64,000 bases of DNA from Zetaproteobacteria bacterium CG1_02_55_237 (lineage in GTDB: Bacteria > Pseudomonadota > Zetaproteobacteria > Mariprofundales > Mariprofundaceae). Location of the stretch: assembly GCA_001871195.1 (NCBI GenBank), contig MNXA01000032.1, positions 1-64,000 of the forward strand, in the 5' to 3' direction. The position numbers and the translations under genes are program-made. Below, piece after piece: positions 40,349 to 50,781 of the stretch; the first letter of the stretch is position 1; each line of letters begins with the position of its first letter. Under the pieces are notes generated by a model that searched no databases, was not told where the DNA came from, and saw only the letters and a program-made list of their open reading frames with translations.

Positions 40349-41028
40349 TTGCCCTGCCGGATGCCGACACGCTGATGGGCCTGCTGGCCGCTTGGCTCCT
40401 GCTTGGCGGAGCGGCGATGTGGGCATGGCGTGAGAAGCTTGATCTGGGCAAGCGCATGCTGCTGGCCAGTCTGCGCGGGCTTGTGCAGCTGCTCGTGTTG
40501 GCTTTTATCCTGCACTGGATTTTCGATATCCGTTCTCACTGGGCGCAGGCCCTGCTGATCTTGGGTTTCTGCATTCTGGCGGCAAGAACATCCGCCGCAC
40601 ATCACAGTACACCCAGGCAGGCATGGCTGGCGGCCAGTATCGGACTGGCTGCGGCTTGCATTGTTACCCTGCCTTGGCTGGCAGTGAGCGGTGCCATCGA
40701 TGCCGACACTCGCACCTTGATTCCGCTGGGCAGCATGTTGGCCGCCAACGGCATGAACACGATTTCCCTGATGTTCAACCGCATGGGCGACAACGGTGGT
40801 GCGCTTGCCGGCTTGCGTCAGGCGATGATTCCACCGGTAGACACGCTGCGCGTCGCGGGGCTGGTGCATATGCCGGGTATCTTTGTCGGTATGGTGCTGG
40901 CCGGTGCCGCACCCATGGCGGCAGCCAGTGCGCAGCTTGTAGTACTTTACATGATCGTCGCCTCAAGTTTTACTGCGTGTATGGTGAGTTTTCTGATGCT
41001 CAATCATCTGAGCAAGGCACAGGCATAG
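40345..41028 (+). CDS. FetB-type (UPF0014) membrane permease
   Basis: A 227-residue protein with about seven predicted membrane helices. The family motif is RQAMIPPVDTLRVAGLVHMP, followed by GIFVGMVLAGAAP, which parallels the E. coli FetB (YbbM) stretch around LIPTVDSAKTVGLVSLPG. FetB with the ATPase FetA exports iron. No fetA-like ATPase is next to this gene. The start is uncertain: TTG at 40345 overlaps the glyS stop, and ATG 40375 would cut into the first helix. It ends 4 nt before smc. Confidence 0.8.
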   Translation: MIALPDADTLMGLLAAWLLLGGAAMWAWREKLDLGKRMLLASLRGLVQLLVLAFILHWIFDIRSHWAQALLILGFCILAARTSAAHHSTPRQAWLAASIGLAAACIVTLPWLAVSGAIDADTRTLIPLGSMLAANGMNTISLMFNRMGDNGGALAGLRQAMIPPVDTLRVAGLVHMPGIFVGMVLAGAAPMAAASAQLVVLYMIVASSFTACMVSFLMLNHLSKAQA

Positions 41029-41032
41029 TGAT

Positions 41033-44000
41033 ATGCGGCTGAAACGTATCGAGCTGGCAGGCTTCAAATCCTTTGTCGATCCGGTGAAGGTGGAGCTCGC
41101 CGAGGGCATTACTGCCATCATCGGCCCCAACGGCTGCGGTAAATCGAACATCGTCGATGCCATTCGCTGGGTGTTGGGCGAACACTCGGCGCGCCAGTTG
41201 CGCGGTGGGGTGATGGACGATCTGATCTTTCAGGGTTCGGATACCCGCCCGCCGGTCGGCGTATGCGATGTGGAGCTGACCTTCGCCGTGCAGCAGGGAA
41301 AATTACCCAGCCCGTATCACGAAATGGAAGAGATCAGCATCCGCCGTCGTCTGACCCGCGAAGGCGGTTCGGATGCCTTCATCAACGGCAAGATGGTGCG
41401 CCTCAAGGATGTGGTCGATTTGTTCCTCGACACAGGGATCTCCACCCGCGCTTACGCCATCATCGAACAGGGCTCGATCTCGCGCATGGTTTCGGCCAAG
41501 CCTGAAGAGCGTCGTGCCATGCTCGAAGAGGCTGCAGGTGTGATGAAATACCGCCATCGCCGCCGTGAGGCGGAGCGTCGCATGCAGGATACGCGCGCCA
41601 ATCTGGAGAGGGTGATGGACCTGCTGGAAGAGGTGCGCACCCAGTGCCGCAGCCTGAAAGCGCAGGCCGGGCGTGCCGAACGTTTCAGAAACCTGCAAAA
41701 CGAATGGGAAGATACCAAGGCGCTGTCGTTGGGCATTCGCCTGCGTCAACATCGCCGGCGCTACGAGAAGGAAGCTGCGGAGCTTAAGTCTGCGCTGCTG
41801 GCGGAAGAGGAAATCACCCGCCTGCACGCGGCAGGCGAGCTGCAACTGGACGAGGCGCGGCAGAAGCTGGTGGCGCATGAAGAAGTGGCCCAGAACGTTC
41901 AGGACAGGCTGCGCGCTGCCGAGCAGCAGCGCGCCGAGATGCAACGTCAGGCGGAGCGCCTGGCCGGCGAGCGTCGACTGCTCGAAGAGCGACGCAAGAG
42001 CACTCAGCAACGACACGATGAAAGCCTGAAGCGTAGTGAGGCACTGGCCGCCGAACTGGCTGCATTACAACAGCGCATTGTGGAGCAGAGTGACGCGCCG
42101 CTGGTTGAAGGGCTGGAGAACGCCGAGCGCGAGGTAGCAGCAGCACAGCACAGGCACGAGGCCGAGCGCGCCGAGCGTGACCGCCTGCTGGGCGAATTCG
42201 AGCGCCTGCGCAGTCAGCATAGCGATGCTGAACGGCGGCGCGAGCAGGCAGAGATCAATCTTGGACGATTGCAGGAGCGGCAACATTTGCTCAGCGGTCG
42301 TGAGACTGAAATCAGGCAACAGCTGGACGCAGCCAGGGTTCAGGCTGCAGAACTTGATGCGGCGGTGCAGGCTGATGAGGCACATGTCCGGGCCGCTGGA
42401 GAAAGCCTTGATAAGGCGCAGCAGGAACTCGACGACATCCGCCAGCAGCGCAATGCGCTGGAAGAGGAGCTCAATGCCCGGCACGGTGAGGCACGGCGCC
42501 TCAATGGCGATATCGAGGCCTTAAAAGGCCGCGCCGAGGCAGGCGGTATTGATGCCGATGTGAAACGGCAATGGCGTGAAATCGGCGCGGTATGGGTGGA
42601 TGAATCGCTGCAGGTGGCGGAAGGGCTCGACCTTGCCGTGACCGCCGCACTGCGCGGTCAGGATGGCGATGCGCAGCTGCCGGGTGGCGCAAGCATCGAT
42701 TCCCTGCGTCAGAATCTGAGCGAGAGCCGCGAACTGCCGGCCGCTTTTCATGCCGGCAGCGCGCAGGAAGACATCCGGGGAAGTCTGGCGACCGCCCTCG
42801 GTCTGGATGCAGGCCATCCCTTATTCGCCATGTTTGCCGGCGTTCTGTTGCTCGATGATATTGCCGCTGCACCCGCAGCCCTGGATCAGGAAGCGCGCGC
42901 CTTTGCCGCAGTCAGCCGCGATGGCTGGCGCATGGAGCGCGGCGGCTGGCTGGTGCCACCGGCGCATCAATCCGGCGCTCGTCGCCTGGCAGCACAGCGC
43001 GATCTACGCGAAAAAACGACACAGCTGAAAAATGCTGCGGCCGCCCTGACCGTTGCAGAGCAACAGTTTGCCGATTGCGAGGGCCGGCTCGCCGGGCAAC
43101 AACAGGCATGGCAGCAGGCTCATCTTGCAGCCACGCAGGCACAAAGCGACAGCCAGTCGCGGCAGGCTGAGAGTGCACGCACGCATGCTGAAATCGAAGC
43201 GCTTGAAACCCACCTGCAACGCCTGCAAGGCGAATATCAGGAGCTGGCGCAGCAACGTGAGCTCCTGAAGGCGCAGGCCAGCGCTGAGGCCGCCCCCGAT
43301 CCTGCACAACTTAATCAGGCGGAGCAGATGCTGGCCCAAAAGGGAGAGGCCGAGCAGGCCGCCCGCCAGCAGCTTGATCAGTTGCGCAACAGTCGGGCCG
43401 AAGCCGCTCAGACCCTGGCCCTGCACCGGCAGGCCAGCGATAACCTGCACCGCGAGCGCAACCGCCTGCAGCAGGAAGCCGATGCTCTGGCCGCGCGTAT
43501 CAACCAGGATCAGGGTGCTTTGCACGGTCTGGCCGGGGAAATCGAACAGGCAGCGCAGCATGTGCAGATGGATGAGCAATTACGTACGGCGGCCGACGCC
43601 GTGGAAGGCATGCACCGCGAGCTCAACGAGGTGCGCCAGCAGGGACACGAGTTGCAGCAGGCAGCGCTTGAGGTTGAGCGACAGGAGCATCGCTTGCGTG
43701 CCCAGCTGCAGGACAGGAGCAATCAGCGGCAGCAGCGTGAAGTGGCGCTGGCTTCAGAAACTGCCCGCCTTGAGGATATGGAGCAGGAAATCGTGCAGCG
43801 CTGCCGACAGACAGGCGATGCCCTGATCGGCAAGCTGGAGTCCATGCAGGAAGAAGTTGATGAAGGGGCCACCCTGGCCCGCGCCGCGGAGCTTGAAGAG
43901 CGCATGAATCGTTTCGGACCGGTCAACCTGCTGGCCATCGACGAATATGAGCAGGCCGCCGAACGCGAGCAGTTTTTGACCACCCAGGCTGCAGATCTGG

Positions 44001-44533
44001 ACAGCAGCTTGAGCACGCTTACCGAAACCATTGCGCGAATCGACCGCACCACGCGGCAACGTTTCAAGGAAACCTTCGATCAGACCAACGCCTACTTCAA
44101 ACAGCTATTCCCGCGTCTGTTTGGCGGCGGTCGGGCGGAGCTGCGTCTGGATTCGGAAGACCTGCAAACCGCGGGTGTGGAAATCATTGCCCAACCGCCG
44201 GGTAAACGCCTGCAGGATCTGGATCTGCTGTCCGGTGGCGAAAAGGCACTGACCGCAGTGGCACTGGTCTTCTCCATCTTTCGTATCAAGCCGGCCCCAT
44301 TCTGCATCCTCGATGAGGTGGATGCGCCGCTGGATGATGCCAATGTCGGTCGCTTTGGCGAGATGGTCCAGGAGTTCTGCTCCGACGTGCAGTTTCTCAA
44401 TATTACGCACAACAAGGTCAGTATGCAGATGGCAGGGCGTATCATAGGCGTTTCGATGCCTGAGCCCGGTGTATCACGTATCGTTGGCGTGGACCTTGAG
44501 GCCATGGAGTCGGCCGGGCAACCGGGTATCTGA
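41033..44533 (+). CDS. smc: Chromosome segregation ATPase SMC
   Basis: A 1166-residue condensin. The N-terminal head has Walker A GPNGCGKSNIVDAIRW (about 32-47). Two very long Gln/Ala/Glu-rich coiled coils (about 170-500 and 670-990) flank a divergent hinge (about 505-660). The C-terminal head has the signature LLSGGEKALTAVALVF and Walker B CILDEVDAPLDD. It acts with ScpA/ScpB, not seen here, and is loaded at ParB-parS in many bacteria, which fits the parS sites in this window. Confidence 0.97.
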   Translation: MRLKRIELAGFKSFVDPVKVELAEGITAIIGPNGCGKSNIVDAIRWVLGEHSARQLRGGVMDDLIFQGSDTRPPVGVCDVELTFAVQQGKLPSPYHEMEEISIRRRLTREGGSDAFINGKMVRLKDVVDLFLDTGISTRAYAIIEQGSISRMVSAKPEERRAMLEEAAGVMKYRHRRREAERRMQDTRANLERVMDLLEEVRTQCRSLKAQAGRAERFRNLQNEWEDTKALSLGIRLRQHRRRYEKEAAELKSALLAEEEITRLHAAGELQLDEARQKLVAHEEVAQNVQDRLRAAEQQRAEMQRQAERLAGERRLLEERRKSTQQRHDESLKRSEALAAELAALQQRIVEQSDAPLVEGLENAEREVAAAQHRHEAERAERDRLLGEFERLRSQHSDAERRREQAEINLGRLQERQHLLSGRETEIRQQLDAARVQAAELDAAVQADEAHVRAAGESLDKAQQELDDIRQQRNALEEELNARHGEARRLNGDIEALKGRAEAGGIDADVKRQWREIGAVWVDESLQVAEGLDLAVTAALRGQDGDAQLPGGASIDSLRQNLSESRELPAAFHAGSAQEDIRGSLATALGLDAGHPLFAMFAGVLLLDDIAAAPAALDQEARAFAAVSRDGWRMERGGWLVPPAHQSGARRLAAQRDLREKTTQLKNAAAALTVAEQQFADCEGRLAGQQQAWQQAHLAATQAQSDSQSRQAESARTHAEIEALETHLQRLQGEYQELAQQRELLKAQASAEAAPDPAQLNQAEQMLAQKGEAEQAARQQLDQLRNSRAEAAQTLALHRQASDNLHRERNRLQQEADALAARINQDQGALHGLAGEIEQAAQHVQMDEQLRTAADAVEGMHRELNEVRQQGHELQQAALEVERQEHRLRAQLQDRSNQRQQREVALASETARLEDMEQEIVQRCRQTGDALIGKLESMQEEVDEGATLARAAELEERMNRFGPVNLLAIDEYEQAAEREQFLTTQAADLDSSLSTLTETIARIDRTTRQRFKETFDQTNAYFKQLFPRLFGGGRAELRLDSEDLQTAGVEIIAQPPGKRLQDLDLLSGGEKALTAVALVFSIFRIKPAPFCILDEVDAPLDDANVGRFGEMVQEFCSDVQFLNITHNKVSMQMAGRIIGVSMPEPGVSRIVGVDLEAMESAGQPGI

Positions 44534-44568
44534 ATTAGGGAACGTTCGCCCGAAGGGGGCGACAGAAG

Positions 44569-46275
44569 TTAAGCTTTTTCTGAAAGCTCGTCCGAGTAGG
44601 ACACCATGGTGTTGCCGCCTTTATTCTTGGCCTGATACATGGCGGCATCGGATTTGGCGATGAGTGTATCAATATCATCTCCATCGTCTGGAAAAAGGCT
44701 GATGCCGATGCTGCCGCCGACGGACATGTTGTGCCCATCCATTGCAATATCCTGAGACAGAACATCGATCACTTTTCCTGCTACAAGCTCAGCATCGCTG
44801 TTTTTATGAATCTCTGTCAGAACAAGGGTGAATTCATCTCCGCCAATGCGTGCGGCCGTATCCACTTCACGGACGCAGGCGCGTAAACGATTTGCCACTT
44901 CCCTTAAGGCGAAGTCTCCAGCCTCGTGGCCAAGCGTATCGTTGACCAGTTTGAAGCGATCCAGATCGATAAATAGCAAAGCAAGCTTGTGATGTCCTCG
45001 GCGGGCCTGAGCCAGAGCCTGTTCGAATCGATCCATGAACATGGCGCGATTCGGCAGCTTGGTTAGCATATCGAAATACGCCATTTGCTGGAGTTTCTCT
45101 GCTGTTGAGTGTCGTTCAATGGCGATGCCGGTCAGGTGACCCGCCCAATGCAACAAATCGAGCTCCTTTTTTTCCGGTTTCCGAGATGTTTTGAAATACA
45201 GCGCAAAGGTGCCCAGCACCTCTGATGCAGAATCGCGAAAAGGCATGGACCAGCAGGCACGCAAGCCGTGTGATATGGCCAGAGCTTTGAAGTCGGCCCA
45301 CAGGGGGTCGCGTGCGATGTCCTCGACAATGACTGTGTCGTTTCTATACACAGCCGTACCGCACGACCCGACAGAGGGGCCAATGGTAACGCCGTTGATG
45401 GCGCCGACATATTCATCCGGCAGGTTGGGAGAAGAAGCACTGTGCAGATGTTTGCCTGCTTCATCCAGCAGCAGAATGGAGCTGATGGCCAAAGGAATTT
45501 CCTTTTCAATGGCTATATTGATGGCATGCAGTACCGTGGAAAGAGGAAAGCTGGTTGCCAGCATTTCAAGAATGTCATTGCTTCTTCGCATCAGATCTTC
45601 ACTTTCTTTTCGGGCGCCAATCTCCTGTTTCATATCGGCAAGCAGATCGACATTCGTGAAGCGCAGCCGGAATGATTCGGTCACAACTTTATTCAGGTTT
45701 CGTGCGATAAAGACAAGCGATAATGTATATAAGGAAAGGAGCAGGCTCATGGCGGAGGCAATGGGCGTGTTCTGCATGAAAAGCCAGATAACAGCCGGCA
45801 GCCCGGCGGGAATGCAGAACATCACATAGGCAGGCAAGATGGCCGAGAGGGTTTGGGTAGATCCGGCCATCACACCGCCTATGACGAAGCACACCAGCAA
45901 CTGATAACCAATAGAATCAGATGGCATCAGCCATACACCGGCAGATCCCCATACCAGACCGGCGAGGGTCGAGCCGATGATAAATTTTACCAGCCAAGCC
46001 TGTGTACCGGCATCTTCCGGCTGCGTCTTTTTATACATGGAAGCAAGCCGTAAGCGGCTGACGGACAGGATCAGCAGAACACTTGCCCATAGCATGAGGA
46101 TGGTATGGGAGGTGACTCCCCACAGGGCATAGACAAGAATCGAAGCGACAGCCAGAGCACTGAAAATACTTTCCGGCAACCCCTGATATAGCAGGCGAAC
46201 CTGTTCAGCACGAATTTTGTTTTGTTGGATGTCTTCAGGCTTGAATGATGACGAGGAAGGGGTTGGCGTGTTCAC
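44569..46275 (-). CDS. Membrane GAF-GGDEF diguanylate cyclase
   Basis: A 568-residue protein. About six membrane helices (residues 35-205) precede a GAF domain (about 235-385). The C-terminal GGDEF domain starts at YFDMLTKLPNRAMFMDRFEQ and has an intact signature RIGGDEFTLVL. The inhibitory I-site RxxD is present as REVD five residues ahead. It is therefore likely an active, product-inhibited c-di-GMP synthase; the signal is unknown. GTG start with AGGAGG upstream. It converges on smc. Confidence 0.92.
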   Translation of the reverse strand: MNTPTPSSSSFKPEDIQQNKIRAEQVRLLYQGLPESIFSALAVASILVYALWGVTSHTILMLWASVLLILSVSRLRLASMYKKTQPEDAGTQAWLVKFIIGSTLAGLVWGSAGVWLMPSDSIGYQLLVCFVIGGVMAGSTQTLSAILPAYVMFCIPAGLPAVIWLFMQNTPIASAMSLLLSLYTLSLVFIARNLNKVVTESFRLRFTNVDLLADMKQEIGARKESEDLMRRSNDILEMLATSFPLSTVLHAINIAIEKEIPLAISSILLLDEAGKHLHSASSPNLPDEYVGAINGVTIGPSVGSCGTAVYRNDTVIVEDIARDPLWADFKALAISHGLRACWSMPFRDSASEVLGTFALYFKTSRKPEKKELDLLHWAGHLTGIAIERHSTAEKLQQMAYFDMLTKLPNRAMFMDRFEQALAQARRGHHKLALLFIDLDRFKLVNDTLGHEAGDFALREVANRLRACVREVDTAARIGGDEFTLVLTEIHKNSDAELVAGKVIDVLSQDIAMDGHNMSVGGSIGISLFPDDGDDIDTLIAKSDAAMYQAKNKGGNTMVSYSDELSEKA

Positions 46276-46317
46276 TTATGCTGTTCCCTCCTTGTTTGCT
46301 CAAAGAAGCATTATTGT

Positions 46318-46345
46318 AGAATAGAGGTCGACAATATGAAGTCAA
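46318..46345 (-). promoter_or_regulatory. Promoter candidate for the GGDEF gene
   Basis: On the minus strand TTGACT (46340-46345) and TATTCT (46318-46323) are 16 bp apart, 43 bp upstream of the GTG start, in the 134-bp divergent gap with folA. Confidence 0.45.
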
Positions 46346-46409
46346 TTTATCATGACGAATACGATTTACCGCCTTTGCAAGGCAGCTGCATATACGGAAG
46401 GATGCGGAC

Positions 46410-46913
46410 ATGCTGATTTCCCTGATTGCCGCCATGGATGAAGAACGACTGATTGGCGCAAGCAACAGCCTGCCCTGGCGCTTGCCGGCCGATATGCAGT
46501 GGTTTCGCAGGCAAACCATGGGCAAGCCTATTCTGATGGGCCGCAACACCTTTGCATCCATCGGCAAGCCGCTTCCCGGCAGGCAGAATATTGTACTCAG
46601 CCGCAACCATGCCCTGCATATTGAGGGATGCAGCATCATTCACAGTCTCGATGAATTGAAGAAAGCAGCAGGTGGAGCCGACGAAGTGATGGTGATCGGT
46701 GGCGCTGAGGTGTACGGCCTTATCCTGCCATTGGCTGATCGTATGTATCTGACCACCATTGCGGCGACCTTCGAGGGAGATGCATGGTTTCCCGACTTCA
46801 ACGATGCGGAATGGCGCGAGGTATTACGGGAGGAGTATGCGGCCGATGATTTGAATGCGTGGCCCTACTGCTTCCGCATCCTCGAACGCATCAGCTGCGA
46901 GAAGACATCATGA
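46410..46913 (+). CDS. folA: Dihydrofolate reductase
   Basis: A 167-residue NADPH-dependent reductase that regenerates tetrahydrofolate. It starts ISLIAAMDEERLIGASNSLP, with LPWRLPADMQWF carrying the catalytic acid. TMGKPILMGRNTFASIG and MVIGGAEVYGLILP are the cofactor motifs. GGAAGGA precedes the ATG. It overlaps ribF by 4 nt. Confidence 0.95.
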   Translation: MLISLIAAMDEERLIGASNSLPWRLPADMQWFRRQTMGKPILMGRNTFASIGKPLPGRQNIVLSRNHALHIEGCSIIHSLDELKKAAGGADEVMVIGGAEVYGLILPLADRMYLTTIAATFEGDAWFPDFNDAEWREVLREEYAADDLNAWPYCFRILERISCEKTS

Positions 46914-47839
46914 AGATTCTACGCAACTGGGCAACCGGGCAAGGCGATCCTTTACTGCATGGCGGTGCTGTCACCCTTGGTAACTTCGATGGCGTACACA
47001 TGGGGCATGAGCAGGTGCTGGCCGAAACCCGTGGTCATGCGCTGGCCGTGCTAGGGCCTGCCATCGCCGTCACTTTCGAGCCGCATCCGCGCGCGGTGCT
47101 GTTTCCCGGCGAAGCGCCGCGCCGCCTGTGCCATCTGCACGAACGTCTTGAGCTCTTGGAAGCCGCAGGCATAGATGCCGTGCTGCTGCTGCATTTCAAC
47201 CGCGAATTGTCGAAGTGCTCGGCGGGAGATTTCGTGCGCCGCCTGCATGATGCGCTGCACTTTAAGCATATGCATGTCGGCTACGATTTCGCCTTCGGAC
47301 ATAAGCGCGAAGGGCATGCCGACGAATTGCGCCGCATGGGTGAAGACAAAAACATGCGTTTCACCGTTAGCGAGGCAGCCGCTTTCGAGATGCACGATGC
47401 CGTGGTCTCCTCCAGTCGCATTCGCTCGGCCATTGAGGCGGCGGATTTCGGGCTGGCTGGCGAGCTGCTTGGCCGCCCCTACAGCATCTCCGGCCACGTC
47501 GGCAAGGGCGATCAGCGTGGTCGCAAGCTCGGTTTTCCAACCGCGAATATTGATGTGAAGGACCTTGCCCATCCGCCGGCCGGCATCTATGCCGTGCATG
47601 CCTCAAGCGGTGCAAGACACTGGAAAGCCGCCGCCTATCTCGGTTATCGCCCGACCTTTGCCGGGCGCACGCTGATCCTTGAAACACATCTCTTCGATGA
47701 TGCGCCGGATTTGTATAAGCATCGACTGAAGGTGGATTTCGTTAAGCGTATCCGCGAAGACCGTGCCTTCACCGGTCCCGACGATCTGGCCCGGCAGATT
47801 GCCAAAGACTGTCAGGCGGCGCGCAAGATTCTTTCCTGA
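46910..47839 (+). CDS. ribF: Bifunctional riboflavin kinase/FAD synthetase
   Basis: A 309-residue enzyme making FMN and FAD. The N-terminal nucleotidyltransferase has VTLGNFDGVHMGHEQVL. SSSRIRSAIEAADFGLAGEL marks the domain junction, and the C-terminal flavokinase has GRKLGFPTANIDV. I chose the ATG at 46910 that overlaps the folA stop; the frame opens 17 codons earlier over folA. ribF-ileS-lspA is a common proteobacterial order. Confidence 0.95.
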   Translation: MKILRNWATGQGDPLLHGGAVTLGNFDGVHMGHEQVLAETRGHALAVLGPAIAVTFEPHPRAVLFPGEAPRRLCHLHERLELLEAAGIDAVLLLHFNRELSKCSAGDFVRRLHDALHFKHMHVGYDFAFGHKREGHADELRRMGEDKNMRFTVSEAAAFEMHDAVVSSSRIRSAIEAADFGLAGELLGRPYSISGHVGKGDQRGRKLGFPTANIDVKDLAHPPAGIYAVHASSGARHWKAAAYLGYRPTFAGRTLILETHLFDDAPDLYKHRLKVDFVKRIREDRAFTGPDDLARQIAKDCQAARKILS

Positions 47840-47845
47840 AACATC

Positions 47846-47861
47846 CATGGCGAAAGCCATG
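47846..47861. other. GNRA-capped hairpin after ribF
   Basis: CATGGC-GAAA-GCCATG is a perfect 6-bp stem with a GAAA tetraloop, 6 nt beyond the ribF stop in the 151-bp gap before ileS. No T tract follows, so it may be an mRNA-stabilising or leader element. Confidence 0.35.
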
Positions 47862-47990
47862 CTGGTAGATTTCAGCCAAGGGCATATAAACATGGGCTGG
47901 AACTTTTCCGGCGTGCATGGCTTCCTTTGGCAATGACCGCTATCCTTGCCCGCCAAATTCTGTTGTGTGCGTTCATATTGGAGCTTTGCC

Positions 47991-50771
47991 GTGTCTGAAG
48001 AGAATAAATTCGACTACAAATCGACGGTGTTTCTGCCGACCACTGATTTCCCCATGCGCGGCAACCTGCCGCAGGCCGAGCCGCAACGCCTGGCAAAGTG
48101 GGAAGAGCAGGGCCTTTATGCCGCCATTCGCGCCGCGCGTAAGGGCGCGCCGAAGTTTGTGCTTCACGATGGCCCTCCCTATGCCAACGGCAGCATTCAT
48201 ATCGGTCATGCGGTGAACAAGGTATTGAAGGATATCGTGGTGCGCTCGCGTTCCATGATGGGCTTTGATGCCCCCTATGTGCCGGGCTGGGACTGTCATG
48301 GCCTGCCGATCGAGCTGAAGGTTGAAGAAGGTTTCAAGAAAAAGAAGCGCAGCAAGGAAGACATCAGCGACTCGGAATTCCGCGCCGAGTGCCGCAGTTA
48401 TGCCAAGGGCCAGATCGACGTGCAGCGTGAAGAATTCATGCGTCTCGGTGTGATCGGCGACTGGGCTAATCCGTACATCACCATGGATTACCATTTCGAG
48501 GCCAATACGGTGCGGGAGATTGGTAAATTCCTGGCCAATGGCGGTCTGTACAAGGGAGCCAAGCCTGTGCATTGGTGTGTCTCCTGTGCCACGGCTCTGG
48601 CCGAGGCCGAGGTGGAATACGAGGACCACACCTCGCACTCCATCTATGTGAAGTTCGCTGCAGGCGAGGATTTGACGGATGTCGATCCAGCCCTGTCGGG
48701 AGATGTCTCCATCGTCATCTGGACGACGACACCGTGGACCATTCCGGCCAATCTGGCCGTTTCCGTTGGACCGAATATTGAATACGCCGCAGTGAAAATC
48801 ACCAATGCCGGTGAGAATAGCAATCTGCAGGCCGGTGAAATTCTGATTCTGGCCGAGGAACTGCGTGCCGGCACGATGAGCGCTATCGGCGGTGAGGGCG
48901 AGGTGATTGCCCGTTTCAATGGTGCAACATTGGATAATCGTCGTTTTCGCCATCCCTATCTGGATCAGGACGCCCCGATTCTGGTGGGCGACCATGTCAC
49001 ACTCGACGCCGGTACAGGCTCTGTACATACGGCTCCGGGACATGGTCAGGAAGACTACGAAATCGGCATGAAATATGGCTTGAAGGCTTTCAATCCGGTT
49101 GGTGATACCGGGGTGTTTGAAGAAGGCACGCCGGTGGTCGAAGGGCGCCACGTTTATCAGGCCAATGCCATTATGGTTGAGCACCTGCAAAGCTGCGGAG
49201 CTCTGCTTGAAACCAGTCAGGTCAAACACTCCTACCCGCATTGCTGGCGTTGCCACAAGCCGCTGATCTTCCGCGCAACACCGCAGTGGTTTATTTCAAT
49301 GGACAACAACGGATTGCGCGACAAGGCGCTGGCCGAGATCGGCAAGACGACCTTCGTGCCTGAGTGGGGTGCAAAACGCATCCGCGGTATGGTCGAGCAG
49401 CGCCCGGACTGGTGCGTTTCACGCCAGCGCAACTGGGGCGTTCCGATTACCGCTATCCGTTGCAGCTCCTGCGGATCACACAAGGTCACGACACCTCAAG
49501 TGCTGGAAGGCATCGCCAAACAAGTTGAGAAGGGTGGTGCGGATGTGTGGTTTGCGCATGATGTGACAGCCTTTCTACCTGAGGGTTCCAGTTGTCCCGA
49601 TTGCGGCCATAAGGGTTTTGAGAAAGAGACCGACATCCTTGATGTCTGGTTCGATTCCGGCTCTACGCATGCCTGTGTTCTGGAACAGCGCGCCGAGCTT
49701 GGCTCACCGGCTGATCTTTATCTTGAAGGTTCCGATCAGCATCGCGGCTGGTTCCAGTCATCGCTGTTGGAGAGTGTGGGCACGCGCGGCGTTGCGCCAT
49801 TCAAGGGCGTGCTGACGCACGGCTTTGTGGTGGATGCCAGTGGCAACAAGATGTCCAAATCGCGCGGCAATGTGATTGCGCCGCAGAAGATTATCCAGCA
49901 ATCGGGCGCCGATATCCTGCGCCTGTGGGTGGCGGCCGCCGATTATTCGGCCGATATCCGCATCTCCGATGATATCATCAAGCAGCTGGCGGAAAGTTAT
50001 CGTCGTATCCGCAACACGATTCGCTTTCTGCTCGGTAATGTGCACGGCTTCGATCCGAAACGGGATGCTGTGGCACCTGCTGACCGCACGCCGCTGGATC
50101 AGTGGGCCAGTCATCGCCTCTCGCAGGTGGAGCATGCGGTGCACAAGGCTTATGAGGGCTATCAGTTTCACCGCATCCATCAGGAGATACACAACTTCTG
50201 TTCGGTCGATCTAGGCGGTTTCTATCTTGATGTCATCAAGGACCGTTTGTATTGCGATGCCCCGGATTCAGCTCGCCGCAAATCCGCTCGCGCCACGCTG
50301 TTTGATATTGCCGATACCCTGATAAGGCTGATTGCGCCGATTCTCCCATTTACCGCTGAGGAGGCATGGGAATTTGTGCCGCAAACCGATTCGACCAGCA
50401 TCCACCTGCAAACATTCCACCCGGTGGCTGATCTGAAGATCGACGATGCTGCCTGGGAGCGTTTCTTTGCTCTGCGCGAACAGGTGAATACTGCACTGGA
50501 TCAGGCCAAGAAGGATAAAATTGTCGGATCATCCATTGCCGCTACGGTTACCGTGCCGGGGCTGGATGCCGAATTCTCCAAGGCCGCGGGTGAGAGCTAC
50601 GAACAGCTGTTCATCGTTGCCAAAATTGAGCCCGGCGATGTGTTGAATGTCCGTGCAGCCTCCGGGATAAAATGCCCGCGCTGCTGGAACGTTGCAGCGC
50701 CCGCCCATGCAAAGCACGACGTACACAACGAACTGTGCCCGCGCTGCTTTGATGTTGTGACCGGCGCGTGA
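47991..50771 (+). CDS. ileS: Isoleucyl-tRNA synthetase
   Basis: A 926-residue class I synthetase with an editing domain. HIGH is at 70-73 ([14 protein letters not shown]), the editing-site [12 protein letters not shown] is in the middle, and KMSKS lies in [11 protein letters not shown]. The C-terminal zinc finger CPRCWN...CPRCFD is intact, indicating the bacterial type 1 enzyme. GTG start at 47991 with GGAG 7 nt upstream; the longer frame from 47946 has no such support. Confidence 0.96.
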   Translation: MSEENKFDYKSTVFLPTTDFPMRGNLPQAEPQRLAKWEEQGLYAAIRAARKGAPKFVLHDGPPYANGSIHIGHAVNKVLKDIVVRSRSMMGFDAPYVPGWDCHGLPIELKVEEGFKKKKRSKEDISDSEFRAECRSYAKGQIDVQREEFMRLGVIGDWANPYITMDYHFEANTVREIGKFLANGGLYKGAKPVHWCVSCATALAEAEVEYEDHTSHSIYVKFAAGEDLTDVDPALSGDVSIVIWTTTPWTIPANLAVSVGPNIEYAAVKITNAGENSNLQAGEILILAEELRAGTMSAIGGEGEVIARFNGATLDNRRFRHPYLDQDAPILVGDHVTLDAGTGSVHTAPGHGQEDYEIGMKYGLKAFNPVGDTGVFEEGTPVVEGRHVYQANAIMVEHLQSCGALLETSQVKHSYPHCWRCHKPLIFRATPQWFISMDNNGLRDKALAEIGKTTFVPEWGAKRIRGMVEQRPDWCVSRQRNWGVPITAIRCSSCGSHKVTTPQVLEGIAKQVEKGGADVWFAHDVTAFLPEGSSCPDCGHKGFEKETDILDVWFDSGSTHACVLEQRAELGSPADLYLEGSDQHRGWFQSSLLESVGTRGVAPFKGVLTHGFVVDASGNKMSKSRGNVIAPQKIIQQSGADILRLWVAAADYSADIRISDDIIKQLAESYRRIRNTIRFLLGNVHGFDPKRDAVAPADRTPLDQWASHRLSQVEHAVHKAYEGYQFHRIHQEIHNFCSVDLGGFYLDVIKDRLYCDAPDSARRKSARATLFDIADTLIRLIAPILPFTAEEAWEFVPQTDSTSIHLQTFHPVADLKIDDAAWERFFALREQVNTALDQAKKDKIVGSSIAATVTVPGLDAEFSKAAGESYEQLFIVAKIEPGDVLNVRAASGIKCPRCWNVAAPAHAKHDVHNELCPRCFDVVTGA

Positions 50772-50781
50772 GGAATAATCT

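Noticed and set aside
44534-44568. CGCCC/GGGCG hairpin between smc and the GGDEF gene
   Set aside because: Five-base stem with no T tract; too weak to call a terminator.
47973-49256. 427-residue open frame opposite ileS
   Set aside because: Fully antisense to a clear isoleucyl-tRNA synthetase; its length comes from codon bias in the GC-rich gene.
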